Assembly: GCA_009869945.1 (NCBI GenBank)
Contig: WIXG01000332.1
Coordinates: 1 to 64,000 of the forward strand
Direction of reading: 5' to 3'
Source of the DNA: Mesaphorura yosii
Lineage: Eukaryota > Arthropoda > Collembola > Poduromorpha > Tullbergiidae
DNA: 64,000 bases
Made by a program: the position numbers and the translations under genes. Positions 12,620 to 25,300 of the stretch are shown one piece after another. Below the pieces are notes generated by a model. That model was given only the letters and a program-made list of their open reading frames with translations, was not told where the DNA came from and did not search any database. Position 1 is the first letter of the stretch; every line of letters starts with the position of its first letter.

Positions 12620-13268
12620 TACCTTCAAGGTGCAATCAGATCCATGGCCGCCAAGTCGCTAACGTCAATTCCCTTTCAGTTAACTATTGAAGCCCACATT
12701 ATTCAGATCTCGCCTTAAACTAACTCTGATGTAGAATACTCCTATCACTACAAGTTACGAAGGCTACGAAACTGCTATTTAATAATAACGTAAAGTGAAA
12801 GTAAGTATAAAGGACTAAAGGAAGTTGCCCGTGTTCAAACAGTAGAGCCAACAGGAAAGGAGGATGTCAAAAAAGTCAAATACTTGAACACATGGTCTTT
12901 TCTCTGTTGCGTGAAACTGTTCCGGAAGACCGTTCGAGAAGTTTTTGGATCTTCGGAAATTCGGCATTGAGATGTAGCCATTTCATATTTGTCTTGTCGC
13001 CCATGCCAACGATGAAAACATGGAAAGAATCTCAAACGTTCTAGCGGCTCTTCATGCTCAAGGCAAAGCGGCAATGAACGATATTCTCATGCACAATGCG
13101 AATCACATTTTTACTTCACAAAGTGAAAAATTTTGCGTAATTACTGATTATCGAAAAAAGTAAAGTTAAAACTGTATATTACTAATTAATTAACGCAGTA
13201 ACTGAACTGAAGCTTTTGAAAGTGCTGGATTATTACTATCAAATCATTGACGAGATCTAATCATCAAG
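12620..13268. other. Gap between MICU3 and the next plus-strand gene, with overlapping open frames
   Basis: This stretch holds the likely 5' end of MICU3 and several overlapping open frames of 40-80 codons. Two plus-strand pieces look somewhat protein-like: one around 12850-12985 (reading SQILEHMVFSLLRE) and one from about 12989 to 13161 (reading MERISNVLAALHAQGKAAMN). A minus-strand frame covers the same bases. No family is recognised and I could not join them in phase to a neighbour, so no gene is called. Confidence 0.3.
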
Positions 13269-14534
13269 ATGATTCAAGCAAATTGGGAATGCAAGCCTCT
13301 GGCTAACCTAAAAGCGCTGCAGGTGGTTCCGCAAGTCAAGACTCGAAGCACAGGAGATATTCTTTCCAACCGTGACGAAACGACAGGAATTCGGATTATC
13401 AGTAAATTAAGGTCAACAAATCTGCTGTTGGGCAAACCGCATCTTGAAGGCTACGGAAGGTGTGACGGTTGTATCTGGGTGAGTGCCAATAATGACAGCT
13501 GTAAGCTCATTGTTTGGGTTGCTACACTTACTGGAAGACCAGGATTTTTAGAATTAATCTTGTCTACGCGTTCTTCGGACCTTCTTATTATAGAATAAAT
13601 TGTTCTACATGGAATTCCTTCGACTACAAAATGGCGGACAGTCGCCAACTTATTCTTGTTACACTTGTGAAAATAAAAGTGCAAAACTCGCTCCGCGAGC
13701 GTCTTACTCTGTCGGCGTCTCATTTTGGAATGAAACATAAGACGCCAGTACCCTTCTAGTTTTTGGAAGAGTGAATTCTTATCTACGAAAAGGGAGAATA
13801 GACAATAGACGAGGACGCTACCCAGGGAAGATAACAGCATCGTTCCAATTGTGCGCATAATTATTGGACGCTCTTTAGTAAGTAACTTGATGGTCATGGC
13901 GTATTTCCAGACCGAAGGAAAAGTCGAGTATGCTTCGTTGACCACCTAAATTCCAATTTAAATTGAGCTGCCCGAGTCTGAGGATGATGACCAGACATTG
14001 GAAACGTGGTCACAGGACTGGCAGGAGGAGGAGGAGGTATGTCTTGCTAATGTTCAACTCTTGGAACATGAGTTGTTCACGGTTTGAATGCAGTTGTTGT
14101 GGAATGCAATGTAAAATCTACAATCTCAGGAAGATGCCTGGACTCTATACTCATCGCCAAATTTTTCAGAAGAAAGATTTCAAGATGCTCATCGGTAAAT
14201 TAGAGCGCGTTGTGCGTGTGCTGAACGACCAAGCGTTGAATCAAACAAAATATCTGCTGCACCAATATAATTGTAATTTGACATGGATAGAAGTACTATG
14301 TAGTTTCATTCTAGAATAATAAAACAGACTAGACTTGTTCCAAAGCTCTGATTATCAACTTTGCAGGAACACTTTAATGAGGCACGGACAGGTGAATTAT
14401 TATCGGGATTACGAGAAGTAATGAAGATGGGAGCACAAGTGCCGACGATGCCCACTGACAAAGAGGAGGGAGTAGATGATCAAGAATTTCTAGATGATCG
14501 GGATTCAGTAGCTGAAGAATCAGGACATGAATAA
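13269..14534 (+). CDS. Small acidic protein of unknown function, three exons
   Basis: I do not recognise this protein. Three exons, 13269-13478, 13968-14036 and 14367-14534, total 447 bases and encode 148 residues in one frame. Exon 1 encodes a basic stretch (LKALQVVPQVKTRSTGDIL, RIISKLRSTNLLLGKPHLEG) ending in GYGRCDGCIW. Exon 2 is strongly acidic (LPESEDDDQTLETWSQDWQE then EEE). Exon 3 reads EHFNEARTGELLSGLREVMK and ends in another acidic tail. The donors GTGAGT and GTATGT are good and the exon 3 acceptor (TTTGCAG) is good, while the exon 2 acceptor (AAATTGAG) lacks a strong pyrimidine tract. The first intron, 489 bases, is unusually long for this window and holds a transposase-like remnant on the opposite strand. 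The acidic W-rich middle recalls short acidic adaptor proteins, but I make no functional claim. Confidence 0.6.
13483..13710 (-). mobile_element. Possible Tc1/mariner-type transposase HTH remnant
   Basis: The minus strand is open here and reads AERVLHFYFHKCNKNKLATV, then RHFVVEGIPCRTIYSIIRRS and KINSKNPGLPVSVATQ. The pattern of a short helix, VEGIP-RTIYSII-R and then a glycine/proline linker resembles the N-terminal paired-like HTH of Tc1/mariner/IS630 transposases. Only this N-terminal part is seen; no DDE/D catalytic segment and no terminal inverted repeats were recognised. It lies mainly in the first intron of the small acidic gene. The assignment rests on pattern memory alone. Confidence 0.4.
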
Positions 14535-16834
14535 GTGACAGTCAAACCAAACATTCATTGGGCTCAGCCACATTTAAATTTGTTGTCAGTTAACATTGAT
14601 TGAACTTAACCCTCAAATGAATTCAACAAAGTGATTAGTTAAGATGCATCCCTAATTAGCCGAGTCCATTTTAAAAACGTGTATAACGAAGTGTAACTGT
14701 AATACCCATTACCAATTGCTCATGAGTAGAATCTAAGTAAATTGCGTTAATAAGTGAGCGAGCGTAAAAGAATTCTTTATACGTCAAGCTAAGCCGTAAA
14801 CCTCAAAACCAGAACCTTCTTGTCATCTGTGAACAGGATGAGTTGCGAATTTACCTGTTATGGTAGGATTCTGTCGAATTTCGCAAGTGCAATAAAACGA
14901 GGAATGGAATTCTGGCAAAATCGTAAAATTGCGAATTCAGTGAGTCTTAACACTCAACAAAAACGGAGACAAAGGGAATGTGTGTTAAGTTTCTACCCTT
15001 TATGGCATGGGAGGACGGGGAACCACTTGACTTGATTCCATTTCATACCTCGCAATGAAGAGCATGCCATTTCATTCCATTAGACATTAAACTTTACAGC
15101 CACCGAGAGATTTTCTTTGTGCTGCTGTTCCCTATTACCATTGTTATTACATAATGGTCACCGTACATGTAATTATATGATTTAATGTGCCCAACTCTGC
15201 CTGAAGAGGAGGCCAGACCACAGGCTGCTGGAACTATTCACAGATTCAGCACTGCATGAGCATCATGCCAAAGTTTAGCTATGCGCAGTGGGCTGGGAGA
15301 CGGGACTCCGGTCGGGAGAAAGAACCACCAGCTCGACACTACACAGCGGCAACGGCATGCACGCGCGTCTGCCAGCCTGCCTGTTGAATAATTAAGAGTA
15401 AACTCGTATAACTCGCGAGGAATATGTGATGAGTGGTGGTGGCTCTGATTCTGATGGGTTTATAAAGTCTTCTATCGAAACTATATCGCATTGTGGAATT
15501 ACTCGCACTACTCCAACGAGCGCTGCAATTTCTAATGGCGAATCCCATGCTACACAAACAAGCTGGAGCCGATTATATGCAAATATGCGTACAAATTGCA
15601 GCCTACATGTTATCTTCCCCACTCAAGGCCTCGACCTCAGAATGCTGTGACCTGTGAGATTGTGACCAACGGCGCCCAGTCATGGCGGCTCACAATTGCC
15701 TACTATTTATCTCACCACCTGTCCGTTTAGCTCTTTCAATTTATCGAAGGCAATTTGTCCAGATAATCTGATCAGCCGTAGGCAGGCTCGTTTTGTGCCT
15801 TCCGCCCTAAGGGCCATTCTTGGAGCCAGCGCATTGGCCAGTATTCCGTGGGTTCGAAAGTAGCGCTGTATTTTCCAAATTTGTCGTAAGATACTCGCAG
15901 TAAATAACCGTGCGGATTGAGGACCCTCTGTCCTCAGTGCCTCCTTAATTAAAGGGCCCAGGTGAAGTGCACTGCAATGACATGCATTTTGTTTTTGTGT
16001 GATCGGCAGTCTTTCTCCCTTAGGCCATAATTCCAAAAATAGGACGTTAATTCGACGACGCGATGGCTACGTTGCTCGACGCGAGAAGGTAAGGGCAATG
16101 GGGAAGAGTTGTTCCCACCTTTGAATCCGTGCCCGACGTACCAGTAAACGACTTGGCAATACTGCCATGGCCTGCTGCTCTCCTGTTTACGTTGTATTGA
16201 GGTGCTTAGTGCTTGCTTAGAGAAGAAGCTTGGAGCCTTGTATGCTAAACGCTTAGCCACAGAGTCTTTATTCTTCTTCTGGTCCAAACTCTATACACAA
16301 GTCGCCAGCTACTGCTGCCTCGCTTAAGTCGTTATTGTCGGCCGAGTGGTGAAGAAGTTACGAGTTCTACAATAAACCAATTATTCATTATCACATCCAT
16401 CCAATTCTTAACCCTGTTAAAGTCGCTGGACTCGCTGGAAGCCAAGCGCAGACTTAAAGGTAAATTGTGAAAGAAAAAGTGAATACATCAACAAGTGCAA
16501 GAAGCTAGAAAACGGTGTATTGATTTTTGAAAACCGAAAATTCTGCTGCTCGACTCGAATTGAGTGTGGAGTGGGCATGTCATAAAGGAAGCTGCCGCGC
16601 TAAAGAGCTAAGTTTGGCGAAAATATTTTGTCCAACTCGTTCGACCTGCGAATTTTTATCTGAGGGAGCTTGTCACTTCAAAATATTGGGTACGTAACTT
16701 CATTAGCCGTTAGCCTTTACTCTATTATGATTCGGCGTACTGCATCCTCAAAATCCGACTTGTCGGGCAAAGATGCGCAGCGGCTGACGAAATGTTGCTC
16801 GTTCCAGGAAGAACTTGCCCAATTTGGCCTTTAA
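14535..16834. other. Intergenic stretch before the psq-domain gene
   Basis: This 2.3-kb gap lies between two plus-strand genes. It contains a G+C-richer patch near 15200-15400 and a pair of overlapping minus-strand open frames (listed separately). The last few hundred bases should include the promoter and 5' leader of the psq-domain gene. No known gene, RNA or repeat was recognised. Confidence 0.4.
15719..16287 (-). other. Two overlapping open frames, possible unrecognised gene
   Basis: From 16287 the minus strand is open for about 112 codons (starting MDQKKNKDSVAKRLAYKAPS). A second frame is open from about 16036 to 15707. In the second, a canonical acceptor (GTCATTGCAG) at 15971 and a possible donor at 15719 frame a 253-base exon. 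It encodes arginine-rich helical protein (SARLFTASILRQIWKIQRYF, EGTKRACLRLIRLSGQ). I could not find a donor in the first frame that joins the second in phase, and I recognise no family. Either a poorly conserved gene or chance. Confidence 0.25.
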
Positions 16835-18859
16835 ATGATGGTTCGCAACTATAAAAGAAAGACTGAAGACAGGTGGTCGAAGGAGGATCTTCTGGAGGCT
16901 TTGACGCTAATCAAGGAGAAGAAATGCAAGATCAATGACGCCGCCCGCCAGTTTGGCATTTCCAGGGCCACACTTTATCGGCAAAACAACAAGTTCAAGG
17001 AGGGAGCATGGGACGTGAATCAGTTCCGGACTTGCGGGGGGAATCCTATTCTGAACAAGGTGGAGGAAGACGTGCTTGAGAAAACGATTCTCGACTTGCG
17101 AGAGCAGGGCTTCACGGTGACTTCTAGCGATATCAAGAGAATATGCTTCGAGTACTGCGACTCGAATGGAATTCCTAATCAATTCAACAAAGATAAGCGG
17201 ATGGCAAGCGATGACTGGTACTATGGGTTCCTTAAGCGACACTCGAACATCAGAAATTACTCGAGCAGTAAATCAGAAGAGTCTTCGGATGAGGCTGGTA
17301 AGAAAACGCCTTCGTTGCTCGTTCATTTGTCTTTTGTATTTTAGCACATTATAAAGAATCAAACAGGCTTCGCTTAAAATCGGCGTGCAGTGGAAAAAGA
17401 AAATATGGCTGCCATTCGCTATAATGTACAATTACTCAGTGAACGATGAAGCATGCTGCTTGTACTTGCCTTATATTTTATGCTCCTTTCTTTAGCAAAA
17501 ATTTATGGCGCCGCGGTTCCATCAAAAGTCACTAATGAAAAATACATTTGTGAGGCTGGAGTTCGAGTTACGCTTAAAGTAGAGCGGAGTGTGTGTTAAT
17601 GTCGCGATCGCGACTCTGAGCTTCCCATTTTGATGATGTCAGCAAGTGAGCGTTCTTGTGTTTTATGCTTTGTAACTTCCTTTCGCATTGGTGACAAAAG
17701 TAATTAATGGTTTTGTTTTTCACTGCGTGCTTTATTTTTATTCTTGCAATCTTACTGGGTTCAGGCTTTAGAGCCTTTAAGGCGCAGGCGTTGAGATTTA
17801 ACGTCGCTTCATATCGCTGTCGTAGGACTCTTACGATTTATTGCTCAAGACGGTCAATCCTTTAATTTGCAGAGTCTCATCAGATTAAAAAGCGGAAAGT
17901 TATGCGCAAGAAGAGTAAATTGGACGCGAATGGAACGAGTAGGAAGTCTAGGAAGTCAAAAGATGCGGATGACGAGGACGACGATGAATTCGTACCGGAG
18001 TCAGAGACTAGGAAAAAGCGCAAGAGCGTTAGAAAGAGTAAAAAATCGGAACCAAGGGCTAAGAAGCCAAAAATCTCTCGTGTGGAGGTTCAAGTGAAGA
18101 GCGAGACAGCGGACGATCAAGAACAAGAACAGGAGATGCCAGAGCTGATTCACCAGGAAGTGGAGGCCCAACAAATCCGTGATATGGAGCGCGAAGGCGA
18201 GGGAGAGGAGGCAGGAGACGAAAACGAGACTGAAAATGGAGTCGAGGAGCAAGGCGAGGACGAGGAAGAAGAAGAGGTGAGAAGCCACAATTACTCGAAC
18301 TTATTTGACCAAATTAAACAAAGCAAAATTAAACTACGTTTAAAACAAAATTTGGATTTGTTGTCTTTAGGACCAAGCCGAGGAGGAAAACGTCCAACAG
18401 CAAAACGAGGGCGAAGAGGAAGAGGACGAGGAGGAGGGTAACGAGAACGAGAATCCGGAGGAGGCAGAGGAGGACGAAGAGGCTGATGGCACTGCCAACG
18501 CGGAAGGTGCAGACGACGCTGCCGGAGAAGGTTTGCTGCATTCTATATGGCCCAATACGAAATCGAGCATACATAGAAAGAAAATAAACGTGTCCATGTA
18601 GTCCAGGATCTGATCTGCGAACCAGAATCCACCTGGCGTAACGTTTATGATTACACATTTCGCCAGTATTTAAAGCAAGTTAAAAGTAAAATTTTATTTT
18701 TTGACAGAAGAAGCAGACGAAGACGAGGAGGAGGAGGAAGAAGAAAACAATGAAGATGCAAAGGAGGAGGTGAAGGTCAACAACGCAGGAGTCGGCGGCC
18801 AATACGACGATGATTTTGATATTGAACTTCACACTTTGAATAAGGAAGATTATATGTAA
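16835..18859 (+). CDS. Pogo/CENP-B-type DNA-binding domain fused to an acidic tail (transposase-derived host gene)
   Basis: Four exons: 16835-17297, 17873-18276, 18371-18530 and 18708-18859. They total 1179 bases and 392 residues, in one frame. Residues about 13-55 form a psq/CENP-B-like helix-turn-helix (WSKEDLLEALTLIKEKKCKI, AARQFGISRATLYRQ). Residues about 70-140 form the second HTH of pogo/Tigger transposases (VLEKTILDLREQGFTVTSSD, GIPNQFNKDKRMASDDWYYG, FLKRH). A transposase would next have a DDE domain of some 200 residues. Here exon 2 instead gives basic, nuclear-localisation-like sequence (HQIKKRKVMRKKSK) and then a tail made mostly of glutamate and aspartate, ending LHTLNKEDYM. The first domain is thus a DNA-binding module without catalytic parts. 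Its spliced, intact structure suggests a domesticated gene, perhaps a chromatin or transcription factor; that role is inferred. An alternative ATG is one codon downstream. Confidence 0.82.
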
Positions 18860-19107
18860 ACATTCATTCAGTTTGCGTCATTTCGAATTTTAGACATAAT
18901 CGTGTAAGCAAGCACTTCGTGTAACCTACTTTCATCGATTCTTCTATTCTGTACTAATTATATCTAACTATTAAGTGTATTAAGGTAATTAAAGAATGAA
19001 AAAAAGATAAACACATGGATGAACAAGGTTCAGACGGTAGCTTAGCAAACTTTCTTAGTTAATTTATATTTATTTTGTATAGTTCTCTGACTTGTAATTA
19101 TGTTCTA

Positions 19108-19113
19108 AATAAA
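19108..19113 (+). terminator. Candidate polyadenylation signal of the psq-domain gene
   Basis: An AATAAA hexamer lies about 250 bases after the stop codon at 18859, in AT-rich sequence and on the correct strand. No other hexamer between the stop and this point looked better. The site is predicted from the motif only. Confidence 0.4.
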
Positions 19114-19382
19114 CCATCGTTCTGCATTTTAAGCGTACTCAAATGTGTCCAAGAATATACGTATCGAACCATTATGGAAAATTACAAATCAGCCTTCATA
19201 TTTTATTTCTGCATAAGGAAGAATGACAAATTGCACAAAGTTCAAATCATTAAGTACAATTACGTACAATTGAAGAAACACGTAAACTAGATGCTAAAGT
19301 AGACAGAAGAGCTGTAAAATAGCGAACATCCAAACACGCACAAAAAGTAGGCCGTGAGGCTGTCTTTGCGGTACAGTTTGTG

Positions 19383-22300
19383 CTAAAACCTTCCAAAACT
19401 AATTGCTTTCATATCATTATTATTATAATTATTGCTGCTCGCATTCGTAGAGTTGTTGTTCTCATATCGCTTGAGATGGTGTGCGGGCGCCGTTGGCGGA
19501 GTCACTTTCAGCCCTGTGCGGGAAGTTGGCTTCAAAATTCCCGAAGACTGTCGACTTGGGTACTTGTTGCTGTTGCCATTGACCACGATCGTGACTCCAT
19601 TCGTACTGTTGCCATTCCCATTCGCCTTCATTTCATTCTGCAGTCTCTGAGACAGCTGGCATCGAGAAAGACCGCTGATGATTTCATCCTGTGAAGCCAT
19701 ACCATTCATGGCGGAGGTAGGATACGCTCCATTGCTGAAATTTTGTTGCTGATGCTGATATCCGCCATTTCTATTGTGGTCGGAGTGATGCCGTGCATCT
19801 GGGCGCGTGGCCGCATGCTGCTTGCTGTAAGCCGAAGGGTAGGACGTCATCTGCACGATTTTGTCGGGAATGATTTCAATCTGTAACCAAATAAATAGAG
19901 ATGCAATTAAAATATGACTAATGAGGGCTAATTGTACCATAATTGTACCTCTCTCGTCTGCATTTCGGATTCCGGTGTTGGGCTCGGGCTGTTGGAGTAG
20001 TCCGGCGATGGGCTGGCGGGTCTTTCGTCGACAGGCATGTGACTCGCATCCACGCCTTTTCCTTTGCTCGATGCATTCGAATTCCGAGGAGTCCGTGTCT
20101 GTGATTCGACGGCAGTTTTAATGTAGTTATTGTTGCTGTTATACTGCCCATTCACAATAACTTCTGGCGCCTGTTCTATTTGCTCAATGCCGCAATCCTC
20201 CACCAGGGTCGGAAGCTGATAAAGAGAATAAGACGAAGGATTAGATTGCATATGAGGACACAGAGCCCCCGATTAACCTGTCCGTCAGTGAATACCCAGT
20301 TAGCTGCCCCAACTATTCTATCGAATCGGATACAAACAAATGCTTGCCTTCAATATATTAACATGACCACTACTGCCGGGATTAGTAACCATCGTCCATT
20401 TTGTTTTGCTACCACTGACATTTACTATATTAGTGTGTGCATTACGAGATACCACAACCTGTGTGTCAACAAAATAATGTACAAAACCAGCAAATAAACC
20501 AAGAACAGTACAAGCTAATTGCAAATAGGCTCTGAAAACTACTCAATTGGAAGTGCAGAACTTTCAAGATTATTTACAAAATTATGAATGAAGCATTTAA
20601 AATTAGGATTAATTTTTGTACAGTTTTGGACAATTGACTTACGGGCGGCGGTGGCGGTGGACTCTTCTTTTTTTGATGGGTGACAACGTGCTTCGAGACC
20701 TCACGCTCCGTCTCTCGACACTCTTGATGCTGCCTCTCGATCCTCAGGAGTCTCTGCTTCGCGACACCGACCAGTCTTTGCTCGATCATCTTTTTTGCAT
20801 GTTCGACTTCCTTCTGTATTCTTTTGGCACGAAACGACTCACGTTCTGGGTCCGCCTGCGACTGCGACACACGACAAACGAGCATTTTAATTAAGACGCG
20901 TTAAACAAGTAGGAAGCGGATAATTCACGACCCGCGACCACGACGAAGAATAAAATATCTTCAGAAAAGAATAATTTTAGCGTTTAAAGTCCTCGTCGAG
21001 AAATCATCATCATTGAATATGAATGGCAGCAAGATTCTAGAGAGCACGTAAAAGTTGGTACGGAAATTGCTTACTCCTCTGACGAAATTGCTATTTGCCG
21101 ATGATGACGTGGACGATGCAGAAGAAGAGCTCGGAGCCAGATGGGTCTTTTCTGAAGTGCCGGCAGTCTGCTGACTATCCGTTGCTGAGGTAGCTCCCGT
21201 AGTGCCACTGCTGTCACCGCCGATGCCAGCTCCTCCATTCGCTGCCACTACCGCTGCCTCGTCCAACGTGTGAGCAAACATTTTGCGATGGGCACGTTTG
21301 AACTCTTCAATGAGTTGCTCGTGTTGGAGCCGTTTCTCATCATCGATTATTGGGACGGCAGTAAACAAGGACTTCTTTTGGTCGACTGTTCCAGCGGGTG
21401 GAAGTTCGGACATAGGCTGGCTCTGCTCTGCGTCGGAGGAGTTTTCGTCGACCGTTCCGCGAGCCACGGTGTTCTGAAAATTGCTGCCATTTTCCCTTCT
21501 CTGTAATACGGGTGCAATATTTGGTTAGAATTCGTATTGACCCATAATTTAGTGCAATTGCATTGCAGGGTATTTCACGTACCTCGGTTCTCTTTAGAAT
21601 TTCTTGTGTCAGGGCTCCGTGTAAACCGTGATTCGACTTTCCGGACGAATTCGAGCTTCTCGACGCCACTGATCCCATGGCGCTCACGGCGTTGCTGGCT
21701 GTTCCGGTGCTCCGATCGCGTGCTTGTGAATCGGCAGTCTCACTCATGATCATTAGTGCCGCTTGTCGCTTTTCCTCCTACAAAAAATATTAAAAACACG
21801 TGCCGTGCCGTTAGAAATAAACGTCATCGTCATTTCAGCAAGCCAGAATTAAATGCGAAATCTTTAACCTTACACCCTTCTCGCAGCAATTAATCATTTT
21901 GCAGATTTGTTTTTCTTTTGTTTACCTCAAATTTTCGTTTTTCCTCTTCAAGCCTGCTTGCCTCTTGCTGCAGCCGCCGTTGTTCTTGTTCTAGTTTCCA
22001 CCTTTCTTCTGCCAATCTGGCAATCTCCTGTTGCGTCTGTGCGTGTTGTTGTTGATCTTTCTGGTGCTGTCCACTTGACGCTTTGGCACTTGACGCTGCT
22101 GCTCCGTTTTCACCTCTAATTTCTATAATTAATGACTCTTTCTCTGCCGAGTGCCAAACCTGCTCTACTTCGTCCCACTCCATGTTGCGATCCAACGCCA
22201 GTCCTGCCTTGTTGCGGTGCTTCATCTGCATAGCGGAGCTTCTGTACGAATAAAACCCGTCAGTATCAATGATTGGGCGGAAAAACAAAACCTTTATCCT

Positions 22301-25300
22301 ATCGCTCATCACACAATGAGCCGTAATTTCTCATTATTATTCACGAGTTCCCAAGTGCAATCAAGGTTCTTGGTGTCCGTCCTTTTGCCTTGATTACTTC
22401 CGAATTAAGGTCATTATTGTGATCGAGTGTGAAATCAGAATGTAAAAAGAGCTACAGCACGAATACCTCACACGTCAACAAATAGGCAATTAATTTTCCT
22501 TGCAAAATGGAAATCTGTCTCGTGAATCGTGTCGCAAGAATTCGCAGGTGAGCAGGTCACTTTGATTTACAATTCTAAACGCTCGCTTCCTTTCTCTTTC
22601 GTTCTGAGTTACTCAATATTGAATTGTGTTGGACAATTACGTCGAACTTGTATTCTGTGGGATTCTGGCAGCTAATTTGTTTTTTGTGTGTGCAAATTGC
22701 AAAATGGCGAATTCCTTACGTGTGGTCCTTGGGATGTGATTGATGCTGATGATGCTGCTGCTGCTCTTCATTGACGACCGACAGACGCTTCGGCGGCTCG
22801 TGTTGCTCCACGACAACTTCCGAGTGGATAGAGTTTTCGTCTCCGCTGCTGGACGAGACGGTCGTTGTCAAGTTACTGCCTCCACTGACGGACAGGTTGT
22901 GCGCCTCGCCGTTCAAACTACTGGCCGAACTGTTGTAGCCGCTCGACTCGCCAGGGAACAGATCCGAGGCAGCACCTTTCAGTACGGAAAGATTCAAGTG
23001 TTTGCTCGCTTTGAGGTACTGGACGGCCTAAGAAGGACAGAAGCAATTCAGCAAATTAGTCATTAGTTATAACATTGATCTGACATTGCAAAAGTTCATA
23101 AATCATTCTCAGCCAAGAGATTAAGAGATGTCTGACGACAAACAATTAATTTGATAAAGCTCGCTCATGAATTTAGTTTGTTACTCCTTTTTGTGTTGTT
23201 GATTTTCTTAATTCTTTTGTTACAAATTTCATTGTCTCACTTCACGATCGATGGTCGTGTTTATTTGCTGTATTGTGTTTTCACTCTGTTTCTTTTCTTC
23301 GTTGTTTACCAAATTCATCCTCTTGAACGAGCGCACTGACTGCATTATGTGATGAGGTGACATCTTGACTCAGTCGTGTTTCGTTCCGCTGGCAATTGTC
23401 TGTCTTTGGTTTGAATCTCAACTTTAATTACCATGCAAAGCTTTATTGGACTCGCAAAGAAGGCTCACCAGAAATGGATGGCAATGCCAGGAAGTCTTCA
23501 CTGCGCCTGCGCCAGCGCTTGCGTCATTGATGTAGTAAGGAAAGGTCAAACCTCAATTCAGAATTCTGAAAAGTCTGGCTTCCGAAACGGGACGCGCGCT
23601 TGCTGTGGTTATGCGGTTGCCTTTCATGTGCAGACGGCAGTCAAAAAATTGTAACACTTTACAATTTCATTCCCAATCTCTTTCTTCCCATTTCCTGCCT
23701 CGATCCATCATCTTTCTATGCAGCAGCGTCTTGTGTTTATTGTTTGTGTAGTGATAAGGCAAAAATCATCTGCAGCATCAGCCAGCCAACAATCATCGAA
23801 CAGCTCAGTGCGAAAGGCTTCGCTTTGATCGGCTTATTGGCTCTCGCATAGAATTATCTCGCACGCTGAATGGGTTAATTCGAAATGAATGCATGGAATT
23901 AAGTCATTATCTCGTGTTATGTGTTACGTACACGACAACAATTCAAAACACAGCGCGATGCGATGCGGTGCGAATGCAATAAATGTGCAATCACAATGAA
24001 TAATGAAGATGGCAGGAGATTGAAACCTGGCTTGGCTGCGAAATGATACATTAATCACTCAACTGCTCGAAAACCATCACTTTGTGCTGCGTTTGCATTG
24101 GCACTGCTCATCACCGTCTGATTGCGTTGTAATGAGCAGCTGCAGCTTCATGGCTCACGCATTGATGCTGATGCATTTTTGAGTTTATGGTTCACTTGTG
24201 CGTTAAATGAGTTTGAACTCTCATTTCGCGTGTGTTTTATGGCTTCACACTTCACACTAGGTACACGTACACCTCAGCTGTCATTATACTATTGGGCTTA
24301 CCTCAGCAAATGGGATGTTATGAAACGAGTGACCATTGCAGTACAGAATTTGGTCTCCAGGCCTGAGTCCTGCTTCACGAGCCACGCCATTCGACTTGGT
24401 GGATTGCACAAAGATTCCTGGTCGTTCTGGTGGTCCCTTGCAGATGCTGCGAAAGTAAAACAATACAGGAAGGAAGATATTAAAATTTAATTATAATACT
24501 GATCTTATCAGGTAAGAGGCAAGCAACCAATCGAGACAATTGTTGTTCTTAAATTGTTGGTATAGCTAAATTCTAGGCGCCTGGCGCGAGTTGACGAATT
24601 TTCTCATTTGAATGAGTACAAGATGAGTTTCAATATTTGATCATCCCCTCCAAAGGCGAGTGAGAAGTAAGGAATAATGGTATAGCCGGCCTAAATACGC
24701 ATACAATCTCGACAAGTTTCGACATGATATGCTATGCGATCTAATTTATTGCTTGGGCAACAATGGGGAAAGCTACACGGGGCGAGAAGTCGATAAATCA
24801 GGCGATGATCGATACCATTCACACAGGTATTGTTTGCGGAATTAATTTATTGGACCACATGCTCTCACGTTTGCAAACAAGCATAACAAAAATGCTTCAC
24901 ATGCGCCTGGTGCCTGAGCGGCGCGGCACGGCAGGGTGTTGATGTTGCCACGAAGGAGGAAATGTGAGGGTGAATATTATCGAGTAACGAGAAAGCTCTG
25001 CGATATTGGCTATTTATAATAATGAAACAATGCCATAATAAATTAAATATGAAGATGCACGATGTTTGCACAATCATACACACTTTGTTATGTTGAATCG
25101 TGAATAGAGTTGGAAGTTGAAAAGGTGCTAATCGAGGTACGAGCTTTCTAATTGAATCGATTAATCCTTGAGCTATTCGATCTTATCCTCGATTAACACT
25201 TCCGTGAGCTGTAAAGTAAGATCATTCCAATTAAGCTTGTTGGTTTTCCCGTCATGTTAATTTTGAACCGTTCGTACGTGTACTTTTTGGGTGGCATTCG

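Noticed and set aside
16835-17344. Reading this as an active pogo/Tigger transposon
   Set aside because: The exon ends in a good donor and joins an acidic tail in frame; no DDE domain or terminal inverted repeats were recognised.
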